64,000 nucleotides of DNA from Caballeronia udeis (GCF_001544555.2 NZ_FCOK02000009.1:1-64000), one strand, 5' to 3'; positions 54,411 to 63,194 are shown, counted from the stretch's first letter. Numbers and translations: made by a program. The notes: generated by a model not told the origin, from the letters alone.

Positions 54411-54974
54411 ATGGCATCAGACAAGGAACTCGCCGATTTTCTGGCGGGCGTCGAAAGACGCGCGTTTAAGCAGACGGTGTACACCGTACGCGACGACGAT
54501 GCGGCGCTCGACATCGTTCAGGATGCGATGATCAAGCTCGCCGAAAAATACGGCGACCGGCCTCAGCCCGAGTTGCCCCTTTTGTTTCAGCGTATCCTGC
54601 AAAATGCAACGCACGACTACTTTCGCCGGCAGAAAGTCCGAAATACGTGGGTAAGCCTGTTTTCCTCGTTCGGCAACGCTGACGACGACGAATTCGACCC
54701 TCTCGAGACCTTCGAATCACAGGACGGCACGGTCGGTGCGGAAAGCAGCGAAAGCCGGCTCGAGCGTGAACAGGTGCTCAACCTGATCGACGCGGAGATC
54801 CAGAAACTACCAGCACGTCAACGGGAAGCGTTTCTCATGCGTTACTGGGAGGATATGGACGTCGCCGAAACCGCCGCTGCAATGGGCTGCTCCGAAGGCA
54901 GCGTAAAAACACATTGCTCGCGGGCCACGCACGCGCTGGCACATGCGCTGAAGGCGAAAGGAATCACGCTATGA
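54411..54974 (+). CDS. ECF-type RNA polymerase sigma factor
   Basis: A 187-residue sigma factor with region 2 (about 10-80, DIVQDAMIKLAEKYG and LFQRILQNATHDYFRRQKVRNTW) and region 4 (about 128-185, LPARQREAFLMRYWEDMDVAETAAAMGCSEGSVKTH). A variable acidic linker (NADDDEFDPLETFESQDG) joins them. It would direct polymerase to its own set of promoters. ATG 54411 was preferred to TTG 54393. The next gene, encoding a single-span membrane protein, overlaps it by ATGA, the usual arrangement of sigma and anti-sigma genes. Confidence 0.9.
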   Translation: MASDKELADFLAGVERRAFKQTVYTVRDDDAALDIVQDAMIKLAEKYGDRPQPELPLLFQRILQNATHDYFRRQKVRNTWVSLFSSFGNADDDEFDPLETFESQDGTVGAESSESRLEREQVLNLIDAEIQKLPARQREAFLMRYWEDMDVAETAAAMGCSEGSVKTHCSRATHALAHALKAKGITL

Positions 54975-55411
54975 GCAACGCTCTCGATCACAAGGAAACC
55001 GAGTTCGCGCTGAAGGTACGCCGCGCGCTCGACGAAAACATCAATTCGCTGCCCGCCGCCTCGCTCGACAAGCTGGCGGCGGCTCGCCGGACGGCGATCG
55101 CACGCAAGAAACCGGAAAAGGTCGCCGTCGCGGCACCGGTTTTCGCGCCTTCGCTCGCCGGCGCGGGTGCGGCCGGCTCCCTGGGCGCCGCCGGGTCTGG
55201 TCACGCGGGTAAACGCGGCCGCTTCTCGCGCCTCGCGCTGGCGTGGCCGCTGCTCGCACTTGTGGTCGGATTGGCCGGCATCGCTTATTGGGAGGACCAG
55301 CAGCGCACCGCGGAACTCGCCGATATCGACGCGGCCATGCTCAGCGACAATCTCCCGCTCGACGCCTATCTCGACCACGGTTTCAACGCGTACCTGACGC
55401 GCAATCATTAA
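54971..55411 (+). CDS. DUF3619 protein, possible anti-sigma factor
   Basis: A 146-residue protein with a cytoplasmic N-terminal part (about 1-90; a helical segment 1-50, then an Ala/Gly-rich linker), one membrane helix (LALAWPLLALVVGLAGIAYW, about 92-111) and a short acidic periplasmic tail. The topology matches single-span anti-sigma factors, and translation is coupled to the sigma gene through ATGA. The family, DUF3619, has no proven function. No zinc-type HxxxCxxC motif is present, so it would not be a ZAS-domain anti-sigma. Confidence 0.75.
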   Translation: MSNALDHKETEFALKVRRALDENINSLPAASLDKLAAARRTAIARKKPEKVAVAAPVFAPSLAGAGAAGSLGAAGSGHAGKRGRFSRLALAWPLLALVVGLAGIAYWEDQQRTAELADIDAAMLSDNLPLDAYLDHGFNAYLTRNH

Positions 55412-55429
55412 GACTGCAGGAGTCATCGG

Positions 55430-56173
55430 GTGAGTTACAAGCGCGGCCTCGCGATTGTCTTTGGATGCGCAATTGCGGGACTTGTCGCGTTTGCCGCCAC
55501 CTATCCGCGTTTTTACTCGTCCGCTTCGGCGGTACCCGCTGCTGCCGCCCCGCTCGGGGCGAGCACGGGAGAAGTCCTGTCTCCGCTTTCTTCGCTCGCC
55601 TCCCCGCCAAGCCCCATGGCCTGGGCCCGGCTCACCGACGCTCAACGTGTCGCGCTGGCGCCGTTTGCCTCGGAATGGGATCAGTTCAGCGAGGAACGTA
55701 AGCGCAATTGGATCAAGATAGCGTCGCGATACAAGAAGATGTCGCCCGATGCGCAAAAACGCCTTCATGAACGCATGACCGAATGGATCCGCATGACCCC
55801 GGATCAGCGTAAGGTGGCCCGCGAAAACTATCAGGTCTCAAAGTCCGTCCCCGTTGAGAAGCGGGAACGCGCCTGGGACGCGTATCAAAAACTCCCGGAA
55901 GATCAGAAGAAAAAGCTCGCCGCCACCGAGCGCCCTCGCCGCCCGACCGTTGTCAGCGCGCCGCCTTCCGGCAAAACCGAAGTCAAGGATATCGACCGGC
56001 TGATGACCGACCGGGAACATGCGCGTGCTTCCGAAGCGGCTGGTGAAATCGGGGCATCGGCTTCTGCTGGCGCGCCTGCCGCGCCCGCCATCCCAAGTGC
56101 CGCCAGCTTTGTGCCGGCCACGCCGATTCCCGTTTCGCCGCAGCAGGCGCCGTCCGTTTTCAACGGGTCATAG
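55430..56173 (+). CDS. DUF3106 membrane-anchored periplasmic protein
   Basis: A 247-residue protein with an N-terminal membrane anchor or signal (about 6-26), a Pro/Ala/Ser linker, and a DUF3106 domain (about 55-165) made of repeated W-x-L and RxxWxxM segments such as WIKIASRYKKMSPDAQKRLHERMTEW. The C-terminal 60 residues are Ala/Pro-rich. It starts at GTG 55430 with CAGGAG upstream, 18 bases after DUF3619. The domain should be helical and periplasmic; it could sense envelope state for the sigma pair, which is inference. Confidence 0.8.
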   Translation: MSYKRGLAIVFGCAIAGLVAFAATYPRFYSSASAVPAAAAPLGASTGEVLSPLSSLASPPSPMAWARLTDAQRVALAPFASEWDQFSEERKRNWIKIASRYKKMSPDAQKRLHERMTEWIRMTPDQRKVARENYQVSKSVPVEKRERAWDAYQKLPEDQKKKLAATERPRRPTVVSAPPSGKTEVKDIDRLMTDREHARASEAAGEIGASASAGAPAAPAIPSAASFVPATPIPVSPQQAPSVFNGS

Positions 56174-56180
56174 CCAAACC

Positions 56181-56705
56181 GTGAGCGCCTCCCCTTTGGA
56201 ATCTGTCGAGTCTTCCGGATTGACCGCGCCCCGGCTGCGTCGCCGGCTGGCTACGATGCTCTACGAAGGCGTGATCCTGTTCGGGATCGTTTTTATCGCC
56301 GGGTATTTGTTCAGTACGCTCACCCAGCAACGCAACGGGCTCACCCACCATAATATTTTGATGGCATGGATCGGGTTCGTGCTTGCGGCTTATTTCGTCT
56401 ACTTCTGGACGCATGGCGGGCAAACCCTGCCCATGAAAACCTGGCGCCTGAAAGTAGTCGATGCGCATGGAGCGCCGGTTTCGACTGCACGCGCCATCGC
56501 GCGCTATGTGTTTGCGTGGTTGTGGTTCTTGCCGCCGCTGGCGCTGCACCCGCTGCTCAAGCTTTCCGTTCCGACCACGCTTGTGGTGACCGCCGTATGG
56601 ATCGTGCTCTGGGGCGCCGCGGTCTGGCTCGACCCGGCGCGACAGTTTCTGCATGACCGGCTGGCCGGAACGCGGATCGTGAGCGCGGTACCACCGGCGG
56701 CTTAG
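56181..56705 (+). CDS. RDD-family membrane protein
   Basis: A 174-residue protein with four membrane helices and the RDD hallmark residues: Arg-Arg-Leu before the first helix (PRLRRRLATMLYEGV), and FLHDRLAGTRIV at the end. RDD proteins are of uncertain role; some are Na+/H+ antiporters. I chose GTG 56181, seven bases after the DUF3106 stop, as the frame upstream overlaps that gene. An internal ATG (MLYEGV) would remove the Arg motif and is less likely. Confidence 0.8.
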   Translation: MSASPLESVESSGLTAPRLRRRLATMLYEGVILFGIVFIAGYLFSTLTQQRNGLTHHNILMAWIGFVLAAYFVYFWTHGGQTLPMKTWRLKVVDAHGAPVSTARAIARYVFAWLWFLPPLALHPLLKLSVPTTLVVTAVWIVLWGAAVWLDPARQFLHDRLAGTRIVSAVPPAA

Positions 56706-56826
56706 GCCGGCGTTCTCCGGCTTACTTCAGGTCAACGCCGCCGCTCATGGCAGCGGCACAGGAATACCTCAGGCATCTGAATCGTCATGCTGGTCGCCGG
56801 ACCACTCCCCGATACTCTCCCCGGGT

Positions 56827-57579
56827 TTAAATCAGCCACGCCGGATCTTCCTTCAGCGCCATATGCAGGTTGTCATTGAAGTGATGAATCCGATAGCCCA
56901 ATCCGCCAAACATAGTCTGCAATGATCGTCGCGTGTAAAGCGTGATATGGCCGTTGCGAGGCGCGATGTACCAGTTGTCCATTCCCCGTGGCAACACGTG
57001 ATCGATCGTCAACGTCGAAAACAAAAACACTCCGCGCTCGTCCAGCAACTCAAGCGCTTCCTGAACCGTCGCCAACGGTTCGGGCGTGTGCTCCAGGACC
57101 TCGAATGCGCTGATGAAATCGAATGTGCCGAACGGCGCTACGCCCTCTTCATCCATCGGGTCCCAGCTGTGTCCGTCCGCCCCGCCCTCGCGCAATAACG
57201 ACGTGAGCGTGCCATTGCCCCCGCCATAGTCGAGACATCTCAACGCGTGACCTTTCTTGATGAAATCGAGAATGAAAGCAGCATTGCCGGCAGGCCGTGA
57301 ATCAATGTAGTCAGGGTCGACCAGCACGTAGTCATCGTTATAAATGTGTTGCAGATACTCGGCTTTGCTCCAGTGGTCGAACGCGCGGGTAAAGATGAGG
57401 CCGCAGGCATCGCATCGGTGGTAATAGACCGGCACACCGGTGAGCGGCAGGTAGCGTCCACGACGCTCTTCGCAACTCTTGTTGAAGTCGGTGACGCCGT
57501 AGAGAGGCGCCGGTTCGTTGCATATTTTGCACATCGACATTCGAATGACAGGCCCTATTGTTCCACTATCTGTTTGCAT
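56827..57579 (-). CDS. SAM-dependent methyltransferase with N-terminal zinc-binding segment
   Basis: A 250-residue class I methyltransferase. Two Cys pairs, CKICN (about 18-22) and CDACG (about 57-61), make a small zinc-binding domain like that of sugar C-methyltransferase-type proteins. The SAM motif I is LDYGGGNGTLTSLL, motif IV region FDFISAFEVLEHTPEP, and the late segment LYTRRSLQTMFGGLGYRI is typical of Methyltransf-type enzymes. No sugar-synthesis or envelope genes are adjacent and flanks are gene-poor, so it may be an accessory gene. ATG 57579 (GGAA upstream) is chosen; Mets at 57540 and 57534 are alternatives. Confidence 0.75.
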   Translation of the reverse strand: MQTDSGTIGPVIRMSMCKICNEPAPLYGVTDFNKSCEERRGRYLPLTGVPVYYHRCDACGLIFTRAFDHWSKAEYLQHIYNDDYVLVDPDYIDSRPAGNAAFILDFIKKGHALRCLDYGGGNGTLTSLLREGGADGHSWDPMDEEGVAPFGTFDFISAFEVLEHTPEPLATVQEALELLDERGVFLFSTLTIDHVLPRGMDNWYIAPRNGHITLYTRRSLQTMFGGLGYRIHHFNDNLHMALKEDPAWLI

Positions 57580-58061
57580 AGGATTCCAATGTAAATACGA
57601 AGTATAGGCGATGCCAACACGACAAGCGGCCCGTACGAGTTCACCAGGCAACGTACTTTTTCGGCGATGGAGCACGTCCGGGCAAGAGCGATCCATGCAT
57701 GATCGACTTACCTCGGAGGAGATGATCGCGGGTCGCCCGGCCGTGGCTTCGCTGTGCACAAGTATGTTGGTCCATACCAACCTCGACCTGCGACGCGCAA
57801 CACGTCCGATCCCGCACAAGATAGCGGCTCGTGAGCCTCGCGTGATCTCATCGCATGCGAGTGTCGGTGAGGCTCATTGCATCGGCTTTGGATGCGTTCC
57901 GAAAACTGCATCGAAGGTGCCGCCATGCCCCCGGTTTTCTCGTTCTTCGCACCCGCTGTACCCGTATAGCAACACTTAGTAATAAGAAGTTTTCGTGACT
58001 GTCATGGCTCCGTCACGTGCGCATGGCGCAATGGCCCCACTGCAACCCGTTGCGCGTGCCC
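57580..58061. other. gene-poor stretch of about 480 bases
   Basis: One plus-strand frame (57611-57979) is open but has low-complexity-like composition, no ribosome-binding site and no recognisable product, so I do not call it. TGAGCCTC (57832-57839) and GAGGCTCA (57869-57876) form an inverted repeat enclosing a 10-bp palindrome TCGCATGCGA (57851-57860), a possible hairpin or protein site. Confidence 0.4.
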
Positions 58062-59009
58062 ATGGCTACCAAATCGTCTGCGAGTCACCTCCTAGGCACT
58101 ACCCTCCGCGACGCCGAAGCCATCGCGTTTCGCACCGACGTCGCGCCACCCCCTCCTCCCGGCTCCGCCGGCGCCGGCCACGCTCCCCAGACGATTTCCG
58201 AGCCGCCCTCCCGCTCCGACGACGGCCCCGCCGATCATCGCTACCGCACCATCTGGCTGTCCGATATCCATCTCGGCTCCGGGGGCTGCCAGGCGCGCTA
58301 TCTCCTCGATTTTCTCCGCCACAACGATTCCGAGTACCTGTACCTGGTCGGCGACATCATCGACGGATGGCAACTGCGCAAAGGCTGGTTCTGGCCGCAA
58401 GCGCACAACGACGTGATCCAGAAAGTGCTGCGCAAAGCCCGCAAAGGCACGCAGGTGGTCTACATTCCCGGCAATCACGACGAAGCCGCGCGGCAGTTCT
58501 GCGACCTCGCTTTCGGCGACATCCACGTGCGCAGCGAAGCCTTCCACACCACGCTCGCAGGCAAGCGCCTGTGGATCGTGCACGGCGATCTTTTCGACGG
58601 TGTCATCCAGCACGCGAAGTGGCTCGCTTATCTCGGCGACACGCTCTACACGCTGATCCTGCTGCTCAACCGCTGGTTCAACCGGGTGCGCAGCCGCTTC
58701 GGCCTGAACTACTGGTCGCTCTCGCAATACCTCAAGCATCAGGTCAAGAACGCGGTGAACTTCATCTCGAAGTTCGAACACGTGATGACCGACGAAGCGC
58801 GCCGCCGCGGCTGCGACGGCGTTGTCTGCGGTCACATCCATAAAGCTGAAATCCGCGATATCGACGGTGTCCTGTACTGCAACGACGGCGACTGGGTCGA
58901 AAGCCTGTCGGCGCTTGTCGAGACATTCGAAGGCGAGCTGAAGATCATTTACTGGACCGTCCTGCGCTCCCCTGAACACCATTCGCAAAAGGCCGGGGCA
59001 ACTGCCTGA
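58062..59009 (+). CDS. LpxH-like metallophosphoesterase (UDP-2,3-diacylglucosamine diphosphatase family)
   Basis: A 315-residue calcineurin-fold phosphoesterase. Metal-binding blocks are WLSDIHLGS, LVGDIIDGW, IPGNHDEAA, VHGDLFDG and CGHIHKAEI, all complete. The N-terminal 60 residues are Pro/Ser-rich and probably disordered. It resembles the second LpxH-like enzyme of Burkholderiales rather than the canonical LpxH of lipid A synthesis. The glycosyltransferase gene starts 38 bases downstream, suggesting joint work on a glycolipid. The start is ATG 58062; a GTG at 58017 is also open. Confidence 0.82.
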   Translation: MATKSSASHLLGTTLRDAEAIAFRTDVAPPPPPGSAGAGHAPQTISEPPSRSDDGPADHRYRTIWLSDIHLGSGGCQARYLLDFLRHNDSEYLYLVGDIIDGWQLRKGWFWPQAHNDVIQKVLRKARKGTQVVYIPGNHDEAARQFCDLAFGDIHVRSEAFHTTLAGKRLWIVHGDLFDGVIQHAKWLAYLGDTLYTLILLLNRWFNRVRSRFGLNYWSLSQYLKHQVKNAVNFISKFEHVMTDEARRRGCDGVVCGHIHKAEIRDIDGVLYCNDGDWVESLSALVETFEGELKIIYWTVLRSPEHHSQKAGATA

Positions 59010-59047
59010 TCAACCGTCTGCGCGCTTTCACTTATCGAGGCCATCGA

Positions 59048-60079
59048 ATGAAAATCATGATCGTTACGGACGCATGGGAGCCGCAAGTCAATGGCGTCGT
59101 GCGCACGTTGAAAAGCACCAGCCGCGAACTGACTGCGCTGGGACATCGCGTGGAATTGCTGACGCCGCTCGAATTCAGGACCATCGCGTGCCCGACTTAT
59201 CCCGAGATTCGCCTGTCGCTGCTGCCGCGCCGCCGCGTCGCCCAGCGCATAGAGGAATTTGCGCCGGATGCGCTGCATATTGCAACGGAAGGTCCGCTCG
59301 GCATGGCCGCGCGCTCGTTCGCAGTGCGCAACAAACTGCCGTTCACGACCGCGTATCACACGCGCTTTCCTGAATACGTTCAGGCGCGGTTTCACATTCC
59401 GCTCGCCGCGACCTACAAGTTCCTGCACTGGTTCCACAAGCCCTCGCAAGCGGTGATGGCGCCCACGCCGGTGGTCAAGAACGACCTGGAAAAGTTCGGT
59501 TTTACGAACGTGGTGCTGTGGACACGCGGCGTGGATCTGGATATCTTTCAACCGATGGACTCGAAGGTCCTGAATACGACGCGGCCCATTTTTCTGTATG
59601 TCGGGCGTGTTGCGGTCGAGAAGAACGTCGAGGCTTTCCTGAAGCTCGATCTGCCGGGATCGAAGTGGGTGGCAGGTGAAGGCCCGGCGTTGGCCGAACT
59701 GAAATCGCGCTATCCGAACGCGAATTATCTTGGTGTACTGTCGCAGGGGGAGCTGGCGAAAGTCTACGCAGCAGCTGACGTGTTCGTGTTCCCGAGCCGC
59801 ACGGACACATTCGGTCTCGTGCTCCTCGAAGCAATGGCATGCGGCACGCCGGTCGCAGCGTACCCGGTGACGGGTCCGATCGATGTGCTCGGTACCGATG
59901 GCCCGGGTGCGCTCGACGAAGACCTGCGCGAAGCGTGCTTGCGGGCACTCAAGATTGAACGCGCCGATGCCCGTGCTTGGGCGGAGAAGTTCTCGTGGCG
60001 GGCGGCATCGGAGCAATTCGCGTCGAATCTGAAGCCGCTTGCGACTCGCGGCGCTACGCAGAAGCAGGCAACGGCGTAA
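59048..60079 (+). CDS. GT4-family glycosyltransferase
   Basis: A 343-residue GT-B retaining glycosyltransferase. The N-terminal acceptor domain opens with MKIMIVTDAWEPQVNGVVRTL (Gly-rich loop) and carries AYHTRFPEYV; the nucleotide-sugar domain has VGRVAVEKNVEAF and the E-x7-E segment VFPSRTDTFGLVLLEAMACGTPV. Such enzymes often glycosylate diacylglycerol or membrane lipids. Pairing with the LpxH-like phosphoesterase and, 300 bases on, diacylglycerol kinase supports a lipid acceptor, but this is inference. Confidence 0.87.
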   Translation: MKIMIVTDAWEPQVNGVVRTLKSTSRELTALGHRVELLTPLEFRTIACPTYPEIRLSLLPRRRVAQRIEEFAPDALHIATEGPLGMAARSFAVRNKLPFTTAYHTRFPEYVQARFHIPLAATYKFLHWFHKPSQAVMAPTPVVKNDLEKFGFTNVVLWTRGVDLDIFQPMDSKVLNTTRPIFLYVGRVAVEKNVEAFLKLDLPGSKWVAGEGPALAELKSRYPNANYLGVLSQGELAKVYAAADVFVFPSRTDTFGLVLLEAMACGTPVAAYPVTGPIDVLGTDGPGALDEDLREACLRALKIERADARAWAEKFSWRAASEQFASNLKPLATRGATQKQATA

Positions 60080-60098
60080 TCTGGCTTTAATCTGGCTT
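60077..60098 (+). repeat. 11-bp tandem direct repeat at GT gene stop
   Basis: TAATCTGGCTT is repeated twice in tandem (60077-60087, 60088-60098), starting with the stop codon of the glycosyltransferase gene. It looks like a small replication-slippage duplication. Confidence 0.8.
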
Positions 60099-60380
60099 TA
60101 GCCGGGACAGCGGCATGATTGAATGCCGCGTGGCTCCCGGCGCAATGTGGCGGGTATCAGAACGCGCTGTGCGGTTCGAGATCCACCGGCCACGGAAGGC
60201 AACGAGGCGATGTGGCCGCCCGCAGCTGCAACAAGCCGCCGGCGGACTCGCCCCTGGTAACTTCTGCAGAGCGGTCGCTGGAGAAGTCATCCGCGAGTCA
60301 TCCCCGCCCCGCGGAGCGGCTTTGAGCGTGACTCGGAGCGTGCGTCAGCACAACCACAGCAAGTTTCAAAGAAGCGCAAT
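60099..60380. other. intergenic stretch before dgkA
   Basis: About 280 bases. Short overlapping frames on both strands show no family features. No terminator or promoter stands out. Confidence 0.4.
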
Positions 60381-60917
60381 GTGAAAGCCAAACCTTCAGT
60401 GCAAGCGAAATCCCTGCTCTTGATCCACCGGGAACCCTTCAGCAACGAAGACGACGACATCGAGGCCACGCCGCATCCCAGCGAACCCTTGAGCGCCGAC
60501 GATCCGCTCGCTCCGTTGCCGTTCAATCCCTACAAGGGCAACCGCGGTCTGACCCGCGCCTGGCACGCGATGAAAAACTCGCTGAACGGCTTTCGCGTGG
60601 CGATCCGCGAAGAAAGCGCGTTCCGCCAGGAGCTGACGCTCGCGGCAATCCTGGTGCCCTGCGGCATCTTCGTGCCGGTCTCGCCGGTTGAACGCGCGGC
60701 GCTGCTCGCATCGGTGCTGCTGGTGCTGATGGTGGAATTGCTGAACTCGAGCGTGGAAGCGGCTATTGACCGGATTTCGCTGGAGCGGCACGAACTCTCC
60801 AAACGGGCGAAGGATTTCGGCAGCGCGGCGGTCATGGTCGCCCTGCTGGTGTGCGTGCTCACATGGGGCCTGATTGTCGGCCCGCTGCTCTGGCGCTGGG
60901 CCCTGATGCTGTTTTAA
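60381..60917 (+). CDS. dgkA: diacylglycerol kinase, DgkA type
   Basis: A 178-residue small integral-membrane kinase that phosphorylates diacylglycerol to phosphatidate for recycling. The catalytic core of three helices is at about 62-178, with NSLNGFRVAIREESAFRQEL, and the active-site block VELLNSSVEAAIDRISLERHELSKRAKDFGSAAV. The N-terminal 55 residues are an acidic, Pro-rich extension absent from the 120-residue E. coli enzyme. The start is GTG 60381 with only a weak ribosome-binding site, so the true N-terminus may be shorter. Confidence 0.9.
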   Translation: MKAKPSVQAKSLLLIHREPFSNEDDDIEATPHPSEPLSADDPLAPLPFNPYKGNRGLTRAWHAMKNSLNGFRVAIREESAFRQELTLAAILVPCGIFVPVSPVERAALLASVLLVLMVELLNSSVEAAIDRISLERHELSKRAKDFGSAAVMVALLVCVLTWGLIVGPLLWRWALMLF

Positions 60918-61127
60918 ACGCGCCTGAACGCGCCTGAGCGAGATTTAACGCGCCGCGGCGCCCCGCCGCCGCCGCTCGCGCAGACCCGGCCCCTGCTCAG
61001 CCGTTTATAATCGTCCGATATCCAAGATACCCACCGTTTTCCGGGATCGTGACGCTGTCGCCCAGATTGTCACGCAGGCCGCACCCGGCCGCCCTCACCC
61101 GGAACCGGTCAACCAGGTCCGGACGAC

Positions 61128-61844
61128 ATGGAAGCAAAACCTCCCCGCCGCACCCGTGAACGGATTCTCGAACTGTCGCTGAAGCTGTTCAACGATATCG
61201 GGGAACCGAACGTCACGACGACCACCATTGCCGAAGAGATGGAGATCAGTCCAGGTAACCTGTACTACCATTTCCGCAACAAAGACGACATCATCAACAG
61301 CATTTTCGCGCAATTCGAACAGCAGATCGAAAAGCGGCTGCGCTTTCCTGAGGACCATCGTCCGACGATTGACGAGATGTGGTCGTACCTGCAGTACATG
61401 GCGGATTTCCTGTGGCAGTACCGGTTTTTGTATCGCGATCTGAACGACTTGCTCGCACGCAACCGGACGCTGGAAACACATTTCAAACAAATCATCACGC
61501 ACAAGGTCAACTTCGCACAGGCCCTGTGCGAGGGACTGGTCGCCGATAACGAAATGGTAGCAACGCCAGCAGAAATCAAGGTGATGGCGACCAACATGGG
61601 CGTGATTGCAACGTACTGGCTGTCGTACCAGTTCGTCATGAACCCGCGCAAATACAACGAGCAGGAGACGATCCGCGCGGAATTGCATCAGGCAAGTCTG
61701 CAAATCATTTCGGTGATGGCGCCGTATCTACGCGGGCGATCACGGCAGATTTTCGACGACCTCGTGTCGGGGAAAATGCCGGAACGCGTCTTTGCCGATT
61801 ACCGCGCGCCGAAGGAAGACGGCGCACCTAAGGAATCTATTTAA
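61128..61844 (+). CDS. TetR-family transcriptional regulator
   Basis: A 238-residue regulator with an N-terminal TetR helix-turn-helix (about 9-55, TRERILELSLKLFNDIGEPNVTTTTIAEEMEISPGNLYYHFRNKDDI) and a helical ligand domain. A TATAAT at 61006-61011 may be its -10 box, though no -35 is clear. It is co-transcribed with the LOG-family gene, whose start overlaps its stop by one base. It could also act on the palindromes near the acyl-CoA genes, but nothing here links them directly. Confidence 0.9.
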   Translation: MEAKPPRRTRERILELSLKLFNDIGEPNVTTTTIAEEMEISPGNLYYHFRNKDDIINSIFAQFEQQIEKRLRFPEDHRPTIDEMWSYLQYMADFLWQYRFLYRDLNDLLARNRTLETHFKQIITHKVNFAQALCEGLVADNEMVATPAEIKVMATNMGVIATYWLSYQFVMNPRKYNEQETIRAELHQASLQIISVMAPYLRGRSRQIFDDLVSGKMPERVFADYRAPKEDGAPKESI

Positions 61845-62428
61845 TGAAAGCTGTCTGCGTATATTGCGGCTCCGCCAATGGGGCCAGACCGGTCTATGCC
61901 GAAGCGGCAAAAGCGTTCGGCCGCGCGTTGGTGGAAGCGGATCTCGCGCTGGTCTACGGCGGCGGGAGCGTGGGGTTGATGGGCACCATCGCCGACGAAG
62001 TGCTCTCGCTTGGTGGCCGCGCCATCGGCGTGATCCCCGAATTGCTGATGACCAAGGAAGTCGGCCATAAAGGTCTGACGGATCTGTACGTCGTGCCCGA
62101 CATGCATCAGCGCAAGAAGAAAATGGCCGATCTCTCCGATGCGTTTGTATCGATGCCCGGCGGTGTCGGTACGTTCGAAGAGCTGTTCGAGGCCTACACG
62201 TGGGCTCAACTCCGGTATCACGAGAAGCCGGTCGCGCTGCTGAACGTGGACGGGTATTACGATCCGCTGCTCGCGATGCTGCGCCATACGGTGGAAGAAG
62301 GTTTCATGCGCGCGCCGTTCCTCGGCATGCTGCAAGTCAACGCCGATCCCGTGAAGCTGATCGAAGCGCTCACCGCGTATAAACCGCCGCTGGTCGACCG
62401 CTGGCCAGAGAAACGCGACGCTGTTTAA
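61844..62428 (+). CDS. LOG-family protein (TIGR00730, phosphoribohydrolase-like)
   Basis: A 194-residue Rossmann-fold protein of the LOG family. The nucleotide-phosphate motif is SMPGGVGTFEELFEAYTWAQL, and YCGSANGARPVYAEAA is the opening signature. Members hydrolyse nucleoside 5'-monophosphates, including cytokinin riboside monophosphate, to the free base and ribose 5-phosphate. In bacteria that are not plant pathogens the role is usually nucleotide salvage. Translation is coupled to the TetR gene (start overlaps stop). Confidence 0.9.
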   Translation: MKAVCVYCGSANGARPVYAEAAKAFGRALVEADLALVYGGGSVGLMGTIADEVLSLGGRAIGVIPELLMTKEVGHKGLTDLYVVPDMHQRKKKMADLSDAFVSMPGGVGTFEELFEAYTWAQLRYHEKPVALLNVDGYYDPLLAMLRHTVEEGFMRAPFLGMLQVNADPVKLIEALTAYKPPLVDRWPEKRDAV

Positions 62429-62443
62429 ACGGGGAATCTGACG

Positions 62444-63190
62444 ATGTCGAAAGTGGTGTTGATCACAGGCGGCAGCCGCGGAATCGGCCGTGCCGCCGCC
62501 TTGCTGTGCGCGGCGCGTGGCTGGTCGATCGGCGTGAATTACGCGACCAACCGCAGTGCCGCCGATGAAACCGTTGCCCGCGTGGAAGCCACTGGTGGCC
62601 GCGCAATCGCGATCCAGGGCGATGTCTGCGAAGAAGCCGACGTGATCGCCCTGTTCGATGCAACCGCGCGTGCGTTTGGCCCGATCGATGGCTTCGTGAA
62701 CAACGCGGGCATTGTCGCGCCCGGTTCCGCACTCGCCGACATGGACGTCGCGCGCATGAAACGCGTCTTCGATACGAACGTGCTCGGCGCATATCTCGGG
62801 GCGCGTGAAGCCGCGCGGCGCATGTCGACGAAACGCGGCGGACGGGGCGGGTCGATCGTCAATGTGTCGTCGGCGGCAGCGCGGCTCGGGTCACCGAACG
62901 AATACGTGGATTACGCGGGGTCGAAAGGCGCCGTCGATACCCTGACGATCGGACTCGCAAAAGAGCTCGGCCCTGAAGGCGTGCGCGTGAATGCTGTCCG
63001 GCCGGGCCTGATCGATACCGAGATTCACGCGAGCGGCGGCAAGCCCGATCGCGCGGCTCAACTGGGCGCGCTCGCGCCGCTGGGGCGCCCCGGTACGGCG
63101 GAAGAAGTCGCGGAATCGATTGTTTGGTTGTTGTCGGATGCGTCGGCGTATGTGACCGGCGCATTGCTCGACGTGGCGGGCGGACGGTAG
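62444..63190 (+). CDS. short-chain dehydrogenase/reductase (SDR)
   Basis: A 248-residue classical SDR. The cofactor motif TGGSRGIGRA is at about 8-17, NNAGIV near 87, the catalytic Ser in VNVSSAAARLG, and the YxxxK pair in YVDYAGSKGAV. The C-terminal block ends ASAYVTGALLDVAGGR. It is 15 bases after the LOG gene and in the same operon. Substrate unknown. Confidence 0.88.
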   Translation: MSKVVLITGGSRGIGRAAALLCAARGWSIGVNYATNRSAADETVARVEATGGRAIAIQGDVCEEADVIALFDATARAFGPIDGFVNNAGIVAPGSALADMDVARMKRVFDTNVLGAYLGAREAARRMSTKRGGRGGSIVNVSSAAARLGSPNEYVDYAGSKGAVDTLTIGLAKELGPEGVRVNAVRPGLIDTEIHASGGKPDRAAQLGALAPLGRPGTAEEVAESIVWLLSDASAYVTGALLDVAGGR

Positions 63191-63194
63191 AACG

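Noticed and set aside
57611..57979. 122-codon plus-strand frame upstream of the LpxH-like gene
   Set aside because: No ribosome-binding site, no domain, and irregular composition; transcription not supported.
60115..60384. 89-codon frame between the glycosyltransferase and dgkA
   Set aside because: Overlaps the dgkA start, overlaps other short frames, and shows no recognisable feature.
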